Part shown: positions 10,116 through 22,100 of the stretch, piece after piece | Numbering within the stretch: the first letter of the stretch is position 1 | Layout: each line of letters opens with the position of its first letter | Assembly (NCBI RefSeq): GCF_950023065.1 | Contig: NC_088680.1 | Coordinates: forward strand, 29,748,559-29,812,558 | Direction: 5' to 3' | Origin: Planococcus citri | Lineage: Eukaryota > Arthropoda > Insecta > Hemiptera > Pseudococcidae | DNA: 64,000 nt | The notes under the pieces: generated by a model | The model's input: the letters and a program-made list of their open reading frames with translations, nothing else | Database searches by the model: none | Told to the model about the DNA's origin: nothing | Program-made: the position numbers and the translations under genes

Positions 10116-13100
10116 TCAATTTCGAGTTTTCAAATATGGTCGATCTCGATCAGACTGTGCACCGACTTCGGTAGATAAAGTAGTCGCGCTCGGATGCGAA
10201 ATGTAAGCAACGTTCGCGAAATTCTCCTCCAATTCGAAACTCCTGTCGTACACGCTGCTTCGTCTTTTGCACAGGTTTAAATAACTCTTCAAAATATTTT
10301 TATCTTCGCTGAAAAAAACAAAAAAACAAAAGGGGTTAATTTGATTTCCAGTATTAAATACGTAGGTAGAGGTACGTTCGAAATGAACATTTTAATCATC
10401 GTAAGTATGTATTTGTACGACTATACGATCCCAAATAAGGGCGTTTCTCTCTTTGGCAACTTTCCACAACGCGATAATTTAATTCGAGGGTATAACTAGA
10501 AAAAAAAATCGGAAACCATATTAAAAACTTTTAAAAAATGAAATTACTTTTTACTTCCTTCTGGTTATTATTTTTTTCTTTGTTTTCATAAAAAAAAGAA
10601 TCACTGCTCAGTGCTCATTCGTGCATAAAGCGTTCGTAAAAAAAAATTGTAGAAATCAGTTTTTTAAATGAAAAGTTTTCCAGTTTTTTTCCTTATGAAT
10701 ATTTTGATTGAGAACAATTCGTAATCGAGGGGAAAGAAAGGAGTCTGGCAGAATAATTTTTAGAACGTAATGAAAAAAATTAAAAGATAATGCAAAAAAA
10801 CACCACCGAGAAAAAAATTGCAGGTATATTGATCTAAATTTTCAATTTTGGAGGAACTTTTAAAAATTCATAGTCGACTCATTTTACGAGAAAAAAAATC
10901 AAAATTTGATTTCCGATGATGAAAGTATAAATTTGGTCAAATCACAACATTTTCACGAACATTAAAAAAAAATGTTCATCATATTTTTAATCAATTTTTC
11001 ACGTTGCACTTTTTCCAAATTTCCACTACTTTCCCATCAGAGTGGTAAAAAATCACAACTTTTTCACTACTTCACTACCGACTTTCAAAATCATCACCTA
11101 TTGGACAACGTGTTGAAGCAGGACAAAATCAGGGCTTCTGATAAAAGGACAGTTTTTCAAATGTTTCAATTTGATGGAAGGGAAGGGAGGGTCTAAATTA
11201 ATTCAAGTTGTAATTCTTCCCAATCAATCCATTTTCAAAGAGAACTGGAAAAAATTGGGGGAAAAATTCAATAAAGAATAATTGAAAAATTACAAAATTG
11301 GATTTCAAAAATGGAAAACTGGAAAAAAGCAAGACTTCTATGAAAATTTTGGTTAAAAAACGAGACTTTTTTCAGTCAATTTCTGCAAAAAAGGGATTTT
11401 TTGATAACTTTGGCAAAACTACCTATAGGAATTCTTTTTAGTATATTTGACAAAAAATAGGACTTTTTGATAATTTTTGCGAAAAACTGGACTTCTCTAT
11501 GAATTTTGTTGAAAGCATGACTTTTTTCTGACAATTTTTGACAGAAACAGGACCATCTTGACAATTTTAGCAAGAAATAGAACTTGAAAATTTGAACGAA
11601 AACAGAAACTTTTTGACAATGGAGGCACAAAATTTGAACGAAAACAAAAACTTTTTGACAATGGAGGCACAAATCAAAATTTTTCTGGATAACTTTGACA
11701 GTAAAAAGACTATTCTTTGACAATATCTGACAAAAAACAGGATTTTGGAATTTTTTAAAAATTTTTGGCAAAAAGAACAGGATTTAAAATTTTGAAAAAA
11801 AATGACATTTCTGACAAATTTTGGTAATAAAATAAAACCTTTTTGGCAATCTTGGCAAAAAAAAGATTTTCTTGATCATTTTTCTAGAAAAAAGCAAATC
11901 TGGTTTGACAATTTTGCTAAAAAACGAAGACGAGACCTTGACAATTTTACGTAGAAAAAACAAAACCTCTTGAAAATTCAGGTAAAAAGCTAGATATTTC
12001 GGCAATTTTGACAAAAATAGGACTTTTTTAAGAATAAAGACACAAAACGAAACTTTTTTTTGACAACTTTGGCAAATTTTTGAGAGCAGAAATTTATAGG
12101 ACTTTTATTGAAATTTTTGACCAAAAAAACAGATTGGCAAAAATGTGACTTCTGACAATTTTAGGTAAAAAACAGAACCTTTTTGGTAATATTGGCAAAA
12201 AAATGATTTTCTTGATAATTTTGCTTAAAAAAAAGCAGGACTGTTTGACAATTTCAGCAAACTAGCAGGACTTTTTGAAAATTTAAGTAAAAATCTGGAC
12301 ATTTTGGCAATCAATTTTTGACAAAAATAGGACTTTTCTGAAAATAAAGACACAAAACGAAACGTTTTTGGATAACTTTGGCAAAAAAAAAGTATATTTT
12401 TTGGCAATAGAAATTTATAGGACTTTTATTGAAATTTTTTACAAAAAGAACAGGATTGGCAAAAATGTGACTTCTGACAATTTTGTCTAAAAAACAAACT
12501 TTTTGGCAATTTCGGTAAAAAAAAAGGATTTTTAAATAGCAATTATTGACAAAAAACAGGATGTTGCGAAAGGTTTTGTTACAAATATGATACTTTGAAA
12601 ATTTTAGCAAAAATGCAAGACTTTTTGACAAAAAAATTAGTTTTTTTTTGACAATTAAGTATCTTGGCAAAAACAAGAAAATTTTTGGCAATCTTTGAAA
12701 AAGAAACAATACTTTTTAATGACTTTTTTGACAGTTTCGACGACAAAAAAAACAGAGCTTCAGCCATTTTGGCATAAAACATCACCCTTTTTTTTGACAA
12801 TTTTGGTAAAAACTAAGATTTTTGACGATTGCAGCAAAAGTTGGACTTTTTAAAAACTTTGCTTAAAAACAAGACTTTTTTTTGACAATTTTGGTAAAAA
12901 AAATTAGGACTTTGAGGATAAATTGGCAGAAGCAGGACATCTTTGACAATAAATAGAACCTTTTTTTCTCATAATTTTGGCATAAAACTGGGAATTTTTG
13001 GCAATTCTGTTAAAGAAACAGGTCTTTTAAAAAAAAATTGGCATAGGCAGAATTTTTTGAAAATTTTGACAGAAAACAAGACTTTTTTTGACAACTTTGA

Positions 13101-16100
13101 CAAAAAACTGCACCTATTTTTTTAGACTTTATTTATTGCGTTTTTCAAATTTTTCATTTTTCCAAAAAAAAAATCAAAATTGTGTTTTTCCACTCATCAA
13201 AGGTCACTGAGTTTGGATCCATTGTCATGTTTTTTTTTGAGCTGATCTCTTCATCACTGATAAATAACAATTTCTTTCTGAAAAATTTAAGATGGTCTCG
13301 AATTGGTCATAAAACGACACAAAAACGTGTCTATTCGAGTCGATTTTGAGCTAAAAAATGAGCCATTTCTCTGAGAAAAATTAATACTTATCTTTGGTAA
13401 AAATTTGATCCACGACAATAAATTCCCCAATATAAATTTAAATCAAAATTTTCTACTCAAAAAATGAGGAGATGGAGACTATTTTTCCCATGTGTTTTTA
13501 CGATTTTTCCAATTTCAAAACAAAAAAACAACAATAACAACAACAACAACAATGGGGATTTCAAATTAATTTGAGGTCGCTGAATTTGAATCCGGCATTT
13601 GTTTTCAACTTTTGTTATTTCGTCATCAAAAGAAGACTACTTTTCTTTTTAAAATCTGATCACCTCATAAAACAGCAAGCTGATGACGTATCTTTGCAAA
13701 AAAAAATGGCTCAAAGTTCTGCTAAAACATGGTCTATTTTCAGATGAATGCAGCGCCAGAGTTCGTCAGCCGAAAAATTCCCATAACCAAAATTTCAAAT
13801 CGACTTGCAGCCGAAAGTTTTTCCTCATGAAAGATGAGAACAGTACCCACTTTTTTTACCCTTTGTATTTCTGCATTTTCAAAAAATTCGTGATAAGTTC
13901 ACGAACGATTCACCTCAATAAGACTCAACACTGATTCGCTCAAATAGAGTGCATTCGTTTACAAAATATTCAATGCACAATAAATAAAATCTCATAAGAT
14001 CACCATTTTTTAAAAAATCATCAAAAACTCTTTCTGTAGGTATCTACCAGAAAAAAATTTCAATCTAAATTCAACGAAATCGATTCACTGAAATGAAATA
14101 AATAGCTTCCAAACGCACAGGTACATATTTTCATCAACATTCGATACACTTTAAATATTTACCAATTCGTTTATCTAAATCGTCCTTCAAAACATGCCTT
14201 TTGCAGCAACAGAAAGCTTATAAACGTCGCAATACCTCGCCAAATTATCAACACTTTGAAAACGTCGCGTCGCTTCGTAGTATAATCAAATAAACAGCCA
14301 AGTTGTTACCTTTTCGCCCCATCCCTATATTTACAAGTAGTGTTTTGTAAGATAAAAAGCACAATTTCAAAGAAGCCTATAAAACGCCCACAATAACAAA
14401 GTCTGATTTATTGCTCATCCTTTCGGTATTTATTTACTTGTTTGCCTTTTTTTTTCGCTCGGTTTTGTTTCAGTGTTTTCAATAAGTTATGCTCGAGCTC
14501 GAACTCGGCGCGAATCACTGGCTTCGTTCACGAGCTAGGTATGGATTGGGTAGGCGTAGTAGGTAATAGTTTGCTCAAATTACTCGTGTTTTTTTCACCT
14601 GAATTATCCGCTAAATATAGAATCGATTCGAGGTAAAAATTCTCCACTATTATAGCACGAGCCTTTTTCAAATTGGAAAAAATCTACCTACCTATCGAAT
14701 TTGCATTTCGCAATTTTTTCCTCTCTCGTACACTCGAAAACAGAGCAGAAACCACTCGAACCGTAAACAAATTTTGATTAAATTGCGGACCCCTTACGAG
14801 AGGCATCTGCGAACCTTTTTTTTTTTTTTTACTCTGGTCGCAATTGAAAGCGTGTGTAGGTAATTTTTTAACGTTGACTTTATTTTTATTAATTTCGCGA
14901 CGCGACGCCGACACTCTTTCGGTATTATAGTCGCACCTCTTTTTGCATTGTATTCGCGTATATTATTAATACACTCGTGCACCGTGGCGTGTACACAAAG
15001 AAAAACAACACTTACTCGTTCATAATCATGGAGAAAACCAACAATGGAGTAATAATGGTTGAAAGGAACGCGATCCAGCAAAAGATTACGAACAGTTTAT
15101 CCAGTTGCGAGGCCATGTCGTACGTCTCGTACAAGTTCGGATATATCGTCTTGCTGCAAAAACATTTCACGCGTTAATAACACGCCCTTTTTATTACCGT
15201 ATTATACTCTTTACTCTTTAGGAACTATAGATACCTAGTACAGTAAGTAGACGAATAAAATGAAGATTTTTTTTTACAATTTAACGATCTTCTTACATGA
15301 CGAAGTCGTCTAATGAAATTCCCCTCGTCGCACCTGGACTCGTCGAGTGCATTATTCGAGTCAATCGAGGGATATTTGTCAACAGTTGCCCACGCTTGGA
15401 ATGGCCCTTTTGTATTTCATTCTGAAGGTAAAAAGACGTTGGGGGGGGGGGGGGGTCCAGTGAATTTTCTTCCATAATGCTCAAAACAGAAAAAAAATAT
15501 TCATTAAATTTTTCCCCCCTTCTTCATCCCAAATTGAGCAACAAAAAAAAATATTTTGAAAGCCAAATTTCATTTTTAAAATTTTTCCCTCAAAATAAAA
15601 ATTTAAAATTTATACCCATTTCCCGTGAAAAAATCTTGAATCGAAACCCCCAAAAGGAACATCTGGGGCACCCTCAGGGTGTAAGTGCCAAATTTCAGCC
15701 TCCTAAGTCAATTTGGTGGGATAGGAGGCGTGATAAAATTTTCCAAGGTCAAAAAACACAAAAAAACTGATTTTCTCCTCTACAAATAGCTCTAGAAAGC
15801 TGATTTTTGGATATGTTATATTATGTAAAACTTTTGATTTCCTATCGATTGGTGCCTAGTTTGACTTTGTTTGACCTTTTTTTACCCCCTTCACCGTCTC
15901 CTAATAATATTGACATCAGTGAATTTTGAGATCAAATAAAAAATATAGGTATACACCTGCAAAATCAATTAAAATGGGCTTCTGGGATCCCAAAAGGGTT
16001 TTTTGCGAGTAGTTCCAACCCCCAGAATCATGATAGACCGTATAGGTCTTATTTTATCTTTGTTTCAAGAAAAATCAGGCAAATTACAGCTCGTGTTCCG

Positions 16101-19100
16101 CGGTACAATAATCACAGGTGCAAGATGGAAAACTCAATTTAGAATACTAGGGTGAGCTGTTTTTCATTTATTTTTTTTTTGGAAAGAACTAAACAAAAGA
16201 TCATGGTCAAAAGACCACAAAAATGCGTACTTACCTAGATAGAAATCTCAAACTTTTGAACAAAAAAAAATTTGGAAATTATTATTTTTTTGAAATAAGG
16301 TTTAGACATTAACCTGTAAATTCGAAATTGTCTTGTTGAGGTCATTGGCCATAATTATTTACAAAGGCTCCATCAAATTCCAAAAAAATTAAAAAACGAC
16401 CGACCCGACCCTAGCATCCATGTAGGTACGTTATTTTCAACCTTCCAAATCGATTGGTTATATGACTTTGAGTTATTTTGGAATTTTTGGAATTTCTCAA
16501 GAAATCTGACCGAGATGAGTGAGATCAACTATTCTGGCGATTATATTGTTGAATCAGTAAACATGTAGAGAGTAAATTAAAATCAATTTTTGACCAACCC
16601 TTTCAAAAAATGGGAGTAAACGATTGTTCTCATATTGGGAGAGGCAGTGTTGCGGAGCGGAATGAATTTCGTTCCGGGTTCAGGGTTCCGCTCCAGCATG
16701 AAAAATAATTCTGTTCCGGTTTCTTATATCGTTCCGCTCCGCTCAAAAATATCGTTCCGTTCCGAGTTAGCGTTCCATTCCGCTCCGACTTTTTTTTTTT
16801 GTTTTAGAGGAGGTTGCATTCAAAGTACATCAGAATTTTCATGTCCGGAGCAAAAATTGAAGTTGAAATACCCAAAATTTTGAAAAAATGGTTGAATTTA
16901 GAGTGTTTTAACAAAATTTAAAGTCCATTTCACATAAAAGTAGCACCAAAAACACCCAATGAAATTTGGAAGGTTTTACTCGGTGTTTTGACTGTTCTGA
17001 ATTTGAATTTTGATGAACTGAAAATGGTCTATTTCATGTCATTTACCATGTTTTGTTCTAATTTTCTGGTTCATTGAGGTAAAATTTCAGCAAAAACACG
17101 TGTTCTTACACTACAATCTTGCAAAACATTCATTAAACGTCAAAAAATTTTGTGAGGTTGGAGCGTTAAAAACCCATATTTTTGTTCCGGTTCAGTTCCC
17201 GTTTCGCTCCTGTAAATTTTTTGTAAGTTGGTCCGGGTTCCATTCCGCTTTGCAGAAATTCTCCAAAAAGTAAGGGGTTCAGCGTTCCGGTTCGGTTCGG
17301 TTCCGCTCCGCAACACTGGGGAGAGGAGGAATCAGAAATTGAGTAAAAAAAAAACAACAAGTTAACATTCAAACTAAGCACCTTCAAATTATTCAGGTTG
17401 TCTAACAAAATTTCAAAAACCCAAATGCATGACTTTGCATGACATTTTCTCCTGACAGAACATGCATACCAAAGTGAAGCTGCCCACAAGAAAAGGAGAA
17501 GTGGAATACCATATATGCGAAGAAAAGAAGGAAAGTACTGTGTTAACAATCAAGAAACTGAGGAGGTCCGCGAATTGTATGGAGTTGATACACGTCTGGC
17601 TCAAATAGGTTTCATCCACAGAGGAGGCGCCACAAATTGAAATGTGGGAGCTGAGGAATATGAAACCCACAAAGCAGTGAGGAAGATCTCATACCAGTAG
17701 ACTTGATTAAACTTAAACATGTAACACCAGAGTATGAAAAGGTGCTGTTGAAGATAATCAGGCTTGGACCCACCCACCAAGTTACCAAGAAAATCTCAGT
17801 GGGCCGAGATGTATTTGGGCTAATGAGGTAAGAACTGGGCCGCTTAAAAAATTTGTGAATGAATTTTTATACTCAAGTGTCCTGCACTTTGAAAAATGGG
17901 AGAAAAAAATTTGGTTGATCGAGGAGCCCAAAATCAAGGGCGCTAAAATGGGATATGTTGGTGGACCACGTGTTTTTGGGTCCGGCCCTGAAGATAATAA
18001 ATGAAATATATGATGAAGGTACGCTGCCTAAGGACTTCAAAGCTGTAAATTTTGTACCAATACCAAAAAAGAACAACTGGCAAAAATGCTCCGAATATAG
18101 AACCATCGCATTAATGAGCCACACATTGAAGCTACAACTACTCTTCATCATAAATGCCAGAATTGAAAAGTAGATAGATGAAAATCTAAGTGAAACGCAA
18201 TATGGCTTTGTAGAGAAGAAAGGGACGAGAGACGATTTGAGCTTATATTGATATTTTTGATATATCGAAATGATCTTACATCGATGTACATTGAAATTCA
18301 AAAGTGATGTTTTTTTAGAGGGAAAATCTGGGGAAATTGGGCATGTTTTACAGATGAAACAAGGTAATTTGTAAAATACTAGCAAAGCTGCATTTTTCTA
18401 GCTGTTTTCATGAGGCAGGTACAATTTTTCTACAACGCAGTCGGGTTTTTGTAAAATTGAGTCCAAATTTTGTTGTTCAAAAACCCGGGTTTTCAACAAA
18501 TTTTTGCAATTTTGATGTGCATTGATGATTGAAATGTTACATCGATGCACATCATTATCTTCTTGAATCGATGTACATTGATGTATATTGATAACTTTGC
18601 ACCACTACCAAAGAGCACTGAATGTAAATAGGGAAATCATTGCCTGTTTCGTCGATTATGAGAAAGCATTTTTGATAGTGTCAACCATGAAAAGATTGTC
18701 AAGTTTCCATCACAATAAAAAACCATGATATTGCTTCCAAGCTAAGTTATTTTCATCATTTTCTGTTTCAGAATTCAAAATTAAATTTGAAACAGCTAAA
18801 ATGAAAAAATTGATATAAGGTTATTCAAATTATGTTTCATGATTTTTATGACTTTTTGTTTTTTTTTTCTTAAATCTTATGGCAAATAGGTACCTGACTT
18901 TTGCATGGCTTGTTAAACACCCTGTGATTAGTAACAATCAATATACATGTACCTACATATCACTTCAATTCAAAAGAATAACTTGTATTTCGATCAAAAT
19001 TGTTTTAAATTTTTTCGAATTTTCAAAAGTCCACAAAAATGAACTTTAGTAAGTCACACCTAAATTCCGATTACTCCTTTTTCGATCTAGTACGATTTCC

Positions 19101-22100
19101 TGTCAATCAGAGAGTTCCAGTTCAAAAGGTTTCTCAGCCTTGTGAGCATAAATCTACATTCAGATAATTCACAATTTTTTCAAAATTTTCTTTTCACAAT
19201 CAGCTCTAAAACTTGAAAAAACACTCGTAGAATAATTTCTCCAGTTGTTGTATGTACCTTAAAGGTAAGTTTGAAACGACGAATTTGAATTTCTCAGTTC
19301 CTGTAGCAGCAACATCAATTTTTTCACACAAACCATTCTCACAAGAGACTCTCATCATCAATAATGGCTTTCTACTTTCTAGTCTTTCGTACTGATAAAA
19401 GTGACCTGTGAAGAGGAAGGGGGCGGGAAAAAGACAAGATTATACGTTTCCATCGTAACAAAGACGTAGAATATTTTGCATATTCCGACACCACATCGTG
19501 TCTCGTAGCGCAGTTAACACGGTTCGGCTTTTTAGGCGACTATTTAGGCAATTTATTCGACTTATATGCGACTACATGTACTATATAAGGCGCGAGCTTA
19601 TGCAATTTAACACACGCGAGTGTTTATTATGTAAATTAAAGACGCCTTTATCCGCGTAAAAATCATTTTCCTTTTTGACAGACGCCGGCAAGTTCATTAC
19701 CAGAGCGACAAATTAACTCTTCGTCAAAAACCTAGCAAAGCGGCAACCACGTAGGTATTTATTTCAATTTAGCGCATCGGCTTAGACGATTTCCTCGTAC
19801 ACTGCTGAACCACACCGTACGAAACCGTATACCTTGGATGGGTTAATTTAGACAAGCCAGATTATCCTCTTGACTGACATTTCAGAAAACGATAACATAC
19901 ACGTGAGCCTTAATCTCGAACGCTGGGCTTTAATTAATTAAACCTTTCCTAACTCGGTGCAACTTGAATTTAGACAGCACTTACGCCTTTTTTCTCTCTC
20001 CCTGTCCCTGTCTACCCTTTTTCGTCATTCTTCTGCACAACATTCTGTTTGAATGATGAGGAAAGAACACAAGGATTCTACCGAATCGAATCGAATGCTC
20101 TCAAAAATACATTACCATACTAACTCAAATAATAGAAGGTATAGACCTCGTTCGGCAAATATCATTCAATCCGTCATGCGAAATTTTAATAATAAATCAG
20201 CGCAGCAGCGCGGCGTCAAAATTCAATGTATATTTTCTCACCTATTCATTAGTCTTATCTAAGCGTAGAAATCTCTACATCTTACGGTAAAATTTCAATA
20301 TTCTTCGTCTCATCGTACCTTCCGCCATTACGCGCTGAAAAACACCTAAAGGAAATTGAAGATAAATTCCATCGCAACACTGCCATCGAAAGGAAACCCG
20401 TTTCCAAATGCTAAAAGAACCGAAACAATTCGAATAAGAAGAACAAAGATTCCTCCACCGTGCTTTTACGCGCCTTCGCCTCGATCGAACGCAGTAGCTT
20501 ACAAAGCGACGTCTAACTAAAATGATATATGATTCGTATTTCTCGTTTCCCTTCCACCCTCCTCTTCATCGTTGAATGAAAAGCTTTCCCATAGCACGGG
20601 CGAACATTGTGGCGTGCTTTTATCCTCGCTTTCTAATTTTATTATACGTTCAACTTTTTTTTTATTGCCTTCGTGGCGAAAGTTGCCTCGCTTGACGCGA
20701 TCTTTTCGCCAGTCGCAGCCACAGTCGAGTCACCCGCTTATTATTTATTTTCACCTTAGAACCGGCTAAAAACTATTTCGATTTATCGATGTGTGCTGCG
20801 ACATCCTTTGGATGTGGCTTACTAAACTTTTTCTCTTTCTGAACGCTCTATGCAATCCGCAAAGCTGCCTAGGTCCCGAGTTGGAAATTTTTTCAAAATT
20901 CAATTCGAAGCGGTTAGGAAAAAATCGACCTTTATTGTGCTTCTAAGTTTTACCAGCAGCGTGAAAAATAACGAGAGAGTTTTCCAAAAACACATCGAGT
21001 ATACGGTGTGTTCTTTTAATAATACCGCAGAGACCGATATATTGCATAATTGAATGTCTGATTTTCTTCTAAATTGTGTTTTTCATAGACTACAGATAAA
21101 CGAATAAGCTGCAGATTGGTTTGAAACGAGCTCAAACCTACTGATAAGATCAATATCAACGTTGAAAAATGATTTTAAAAGTTTTTAAATGCTCATCTTC
21201 TCTGCGTTACCGCTTCTTTCCTCGTAGAAAAATTTGCGTGAAAATTCAATAGGTACTTACAAAATGTATGAAATCGAGTTAGCGTCTCACGTACGTATCT
21301 ACGTACGTTTGGAGAAAAAGAGGCTATAATCTACAGTGTGTTTCATCAAGAATATTCCACCCTCAAACAGTTGATGAAGAAATCAACAGAATATCCTCAT
21401 GACCCTAGAAATTTTTCAAAGGCCCTGAGGACATTCTGGTGATTTTTCCATCATAAATTCACCTTGAAAAATACAAAAAATCCACTTGGTGACATCTGGA
21501 GAATCTGTCACCAGAACTCAAGAACTCATCAGAATTCACACAGAAGTCGACAGACATTTAAAAAAAATTCCTCGGGCCATGAGGACATTCTAGTGGTTTT
21601 TCCATCTTTGATTCGTCTTGAAAAAGACAAAAGATCCACTTGGTGACTTCTGGTGAATCTGTTACCAGAACTCACCAGAATTCACCAAGGAGTCTCAGGA
21701 AATTCAAAAAAAATTTCCAGGGCCCTGAGGACATTCTGATGAGTTTTCAATCATAAATTCACTTTGAAAAAGACAAATAATCCACTTGTTGACTTCCAGT
21801 GAATCGGTCACCAGAATGCACCAATGAGTCGCCAGACATTCAAAAAATCTTTTTAGGGCCCTGAGGACATTCTGTTGAGTTTTCCATCATAAAATCACCT
21901 TGAAAAAGACAAAACATCCACTTGGTGACTCCTAGTGAATCTGTTACCAGAACTCACCACAATTCACCAAGGTGCCCCCAGACATTCAAAAAAATTTCTA
22001 GGGCCCTGAGGACAATCTGGTGAGTTTTCCATTATGAATTCACCTTGAAAAAGGCAAAACATCCACTTGGTGACTTCTGGTGAATCTGTCACCAGAACTC

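Larger units (their letters stand above)
17610..18715 (+). pseudogene. Broken LINE (non-LTR retrotransposon) reverse transcriptase, interrupted by two insertions
   Basis: Pieces of one plus-strand reverse transcriptase can be followed through frameshifts and insertions. They start with MWELRNMKPTKA and DLIPVDLIKL (about 17640-17725), then EYEKVLLKII. The next piece is NEIYDEGTLPKDFKAVNFV followed by PIPKKNNWQKCSEYRTIALM (about 17995-18120). Further on come ETQYGFVEKKGTRD (about 18200-18237) and, beyond an insertion, RALNVNREIIACFVDYEKAF (about 18605-18667). The last carries the catalytic Asp of motif A. A frameshift follows and the YADD part is absent. The fragment is clearly dead. The MITE at 17759-17990 and a further insertion at about 18240-18603 split it. 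Confidence 0.85.

Noticed and set aside
11376..12800. Phe/Lys-rich minus frames up to 132 codons
   Set aside because: Low-complexity products of the GCAAAAA/GACTTTTTG minisatellite.
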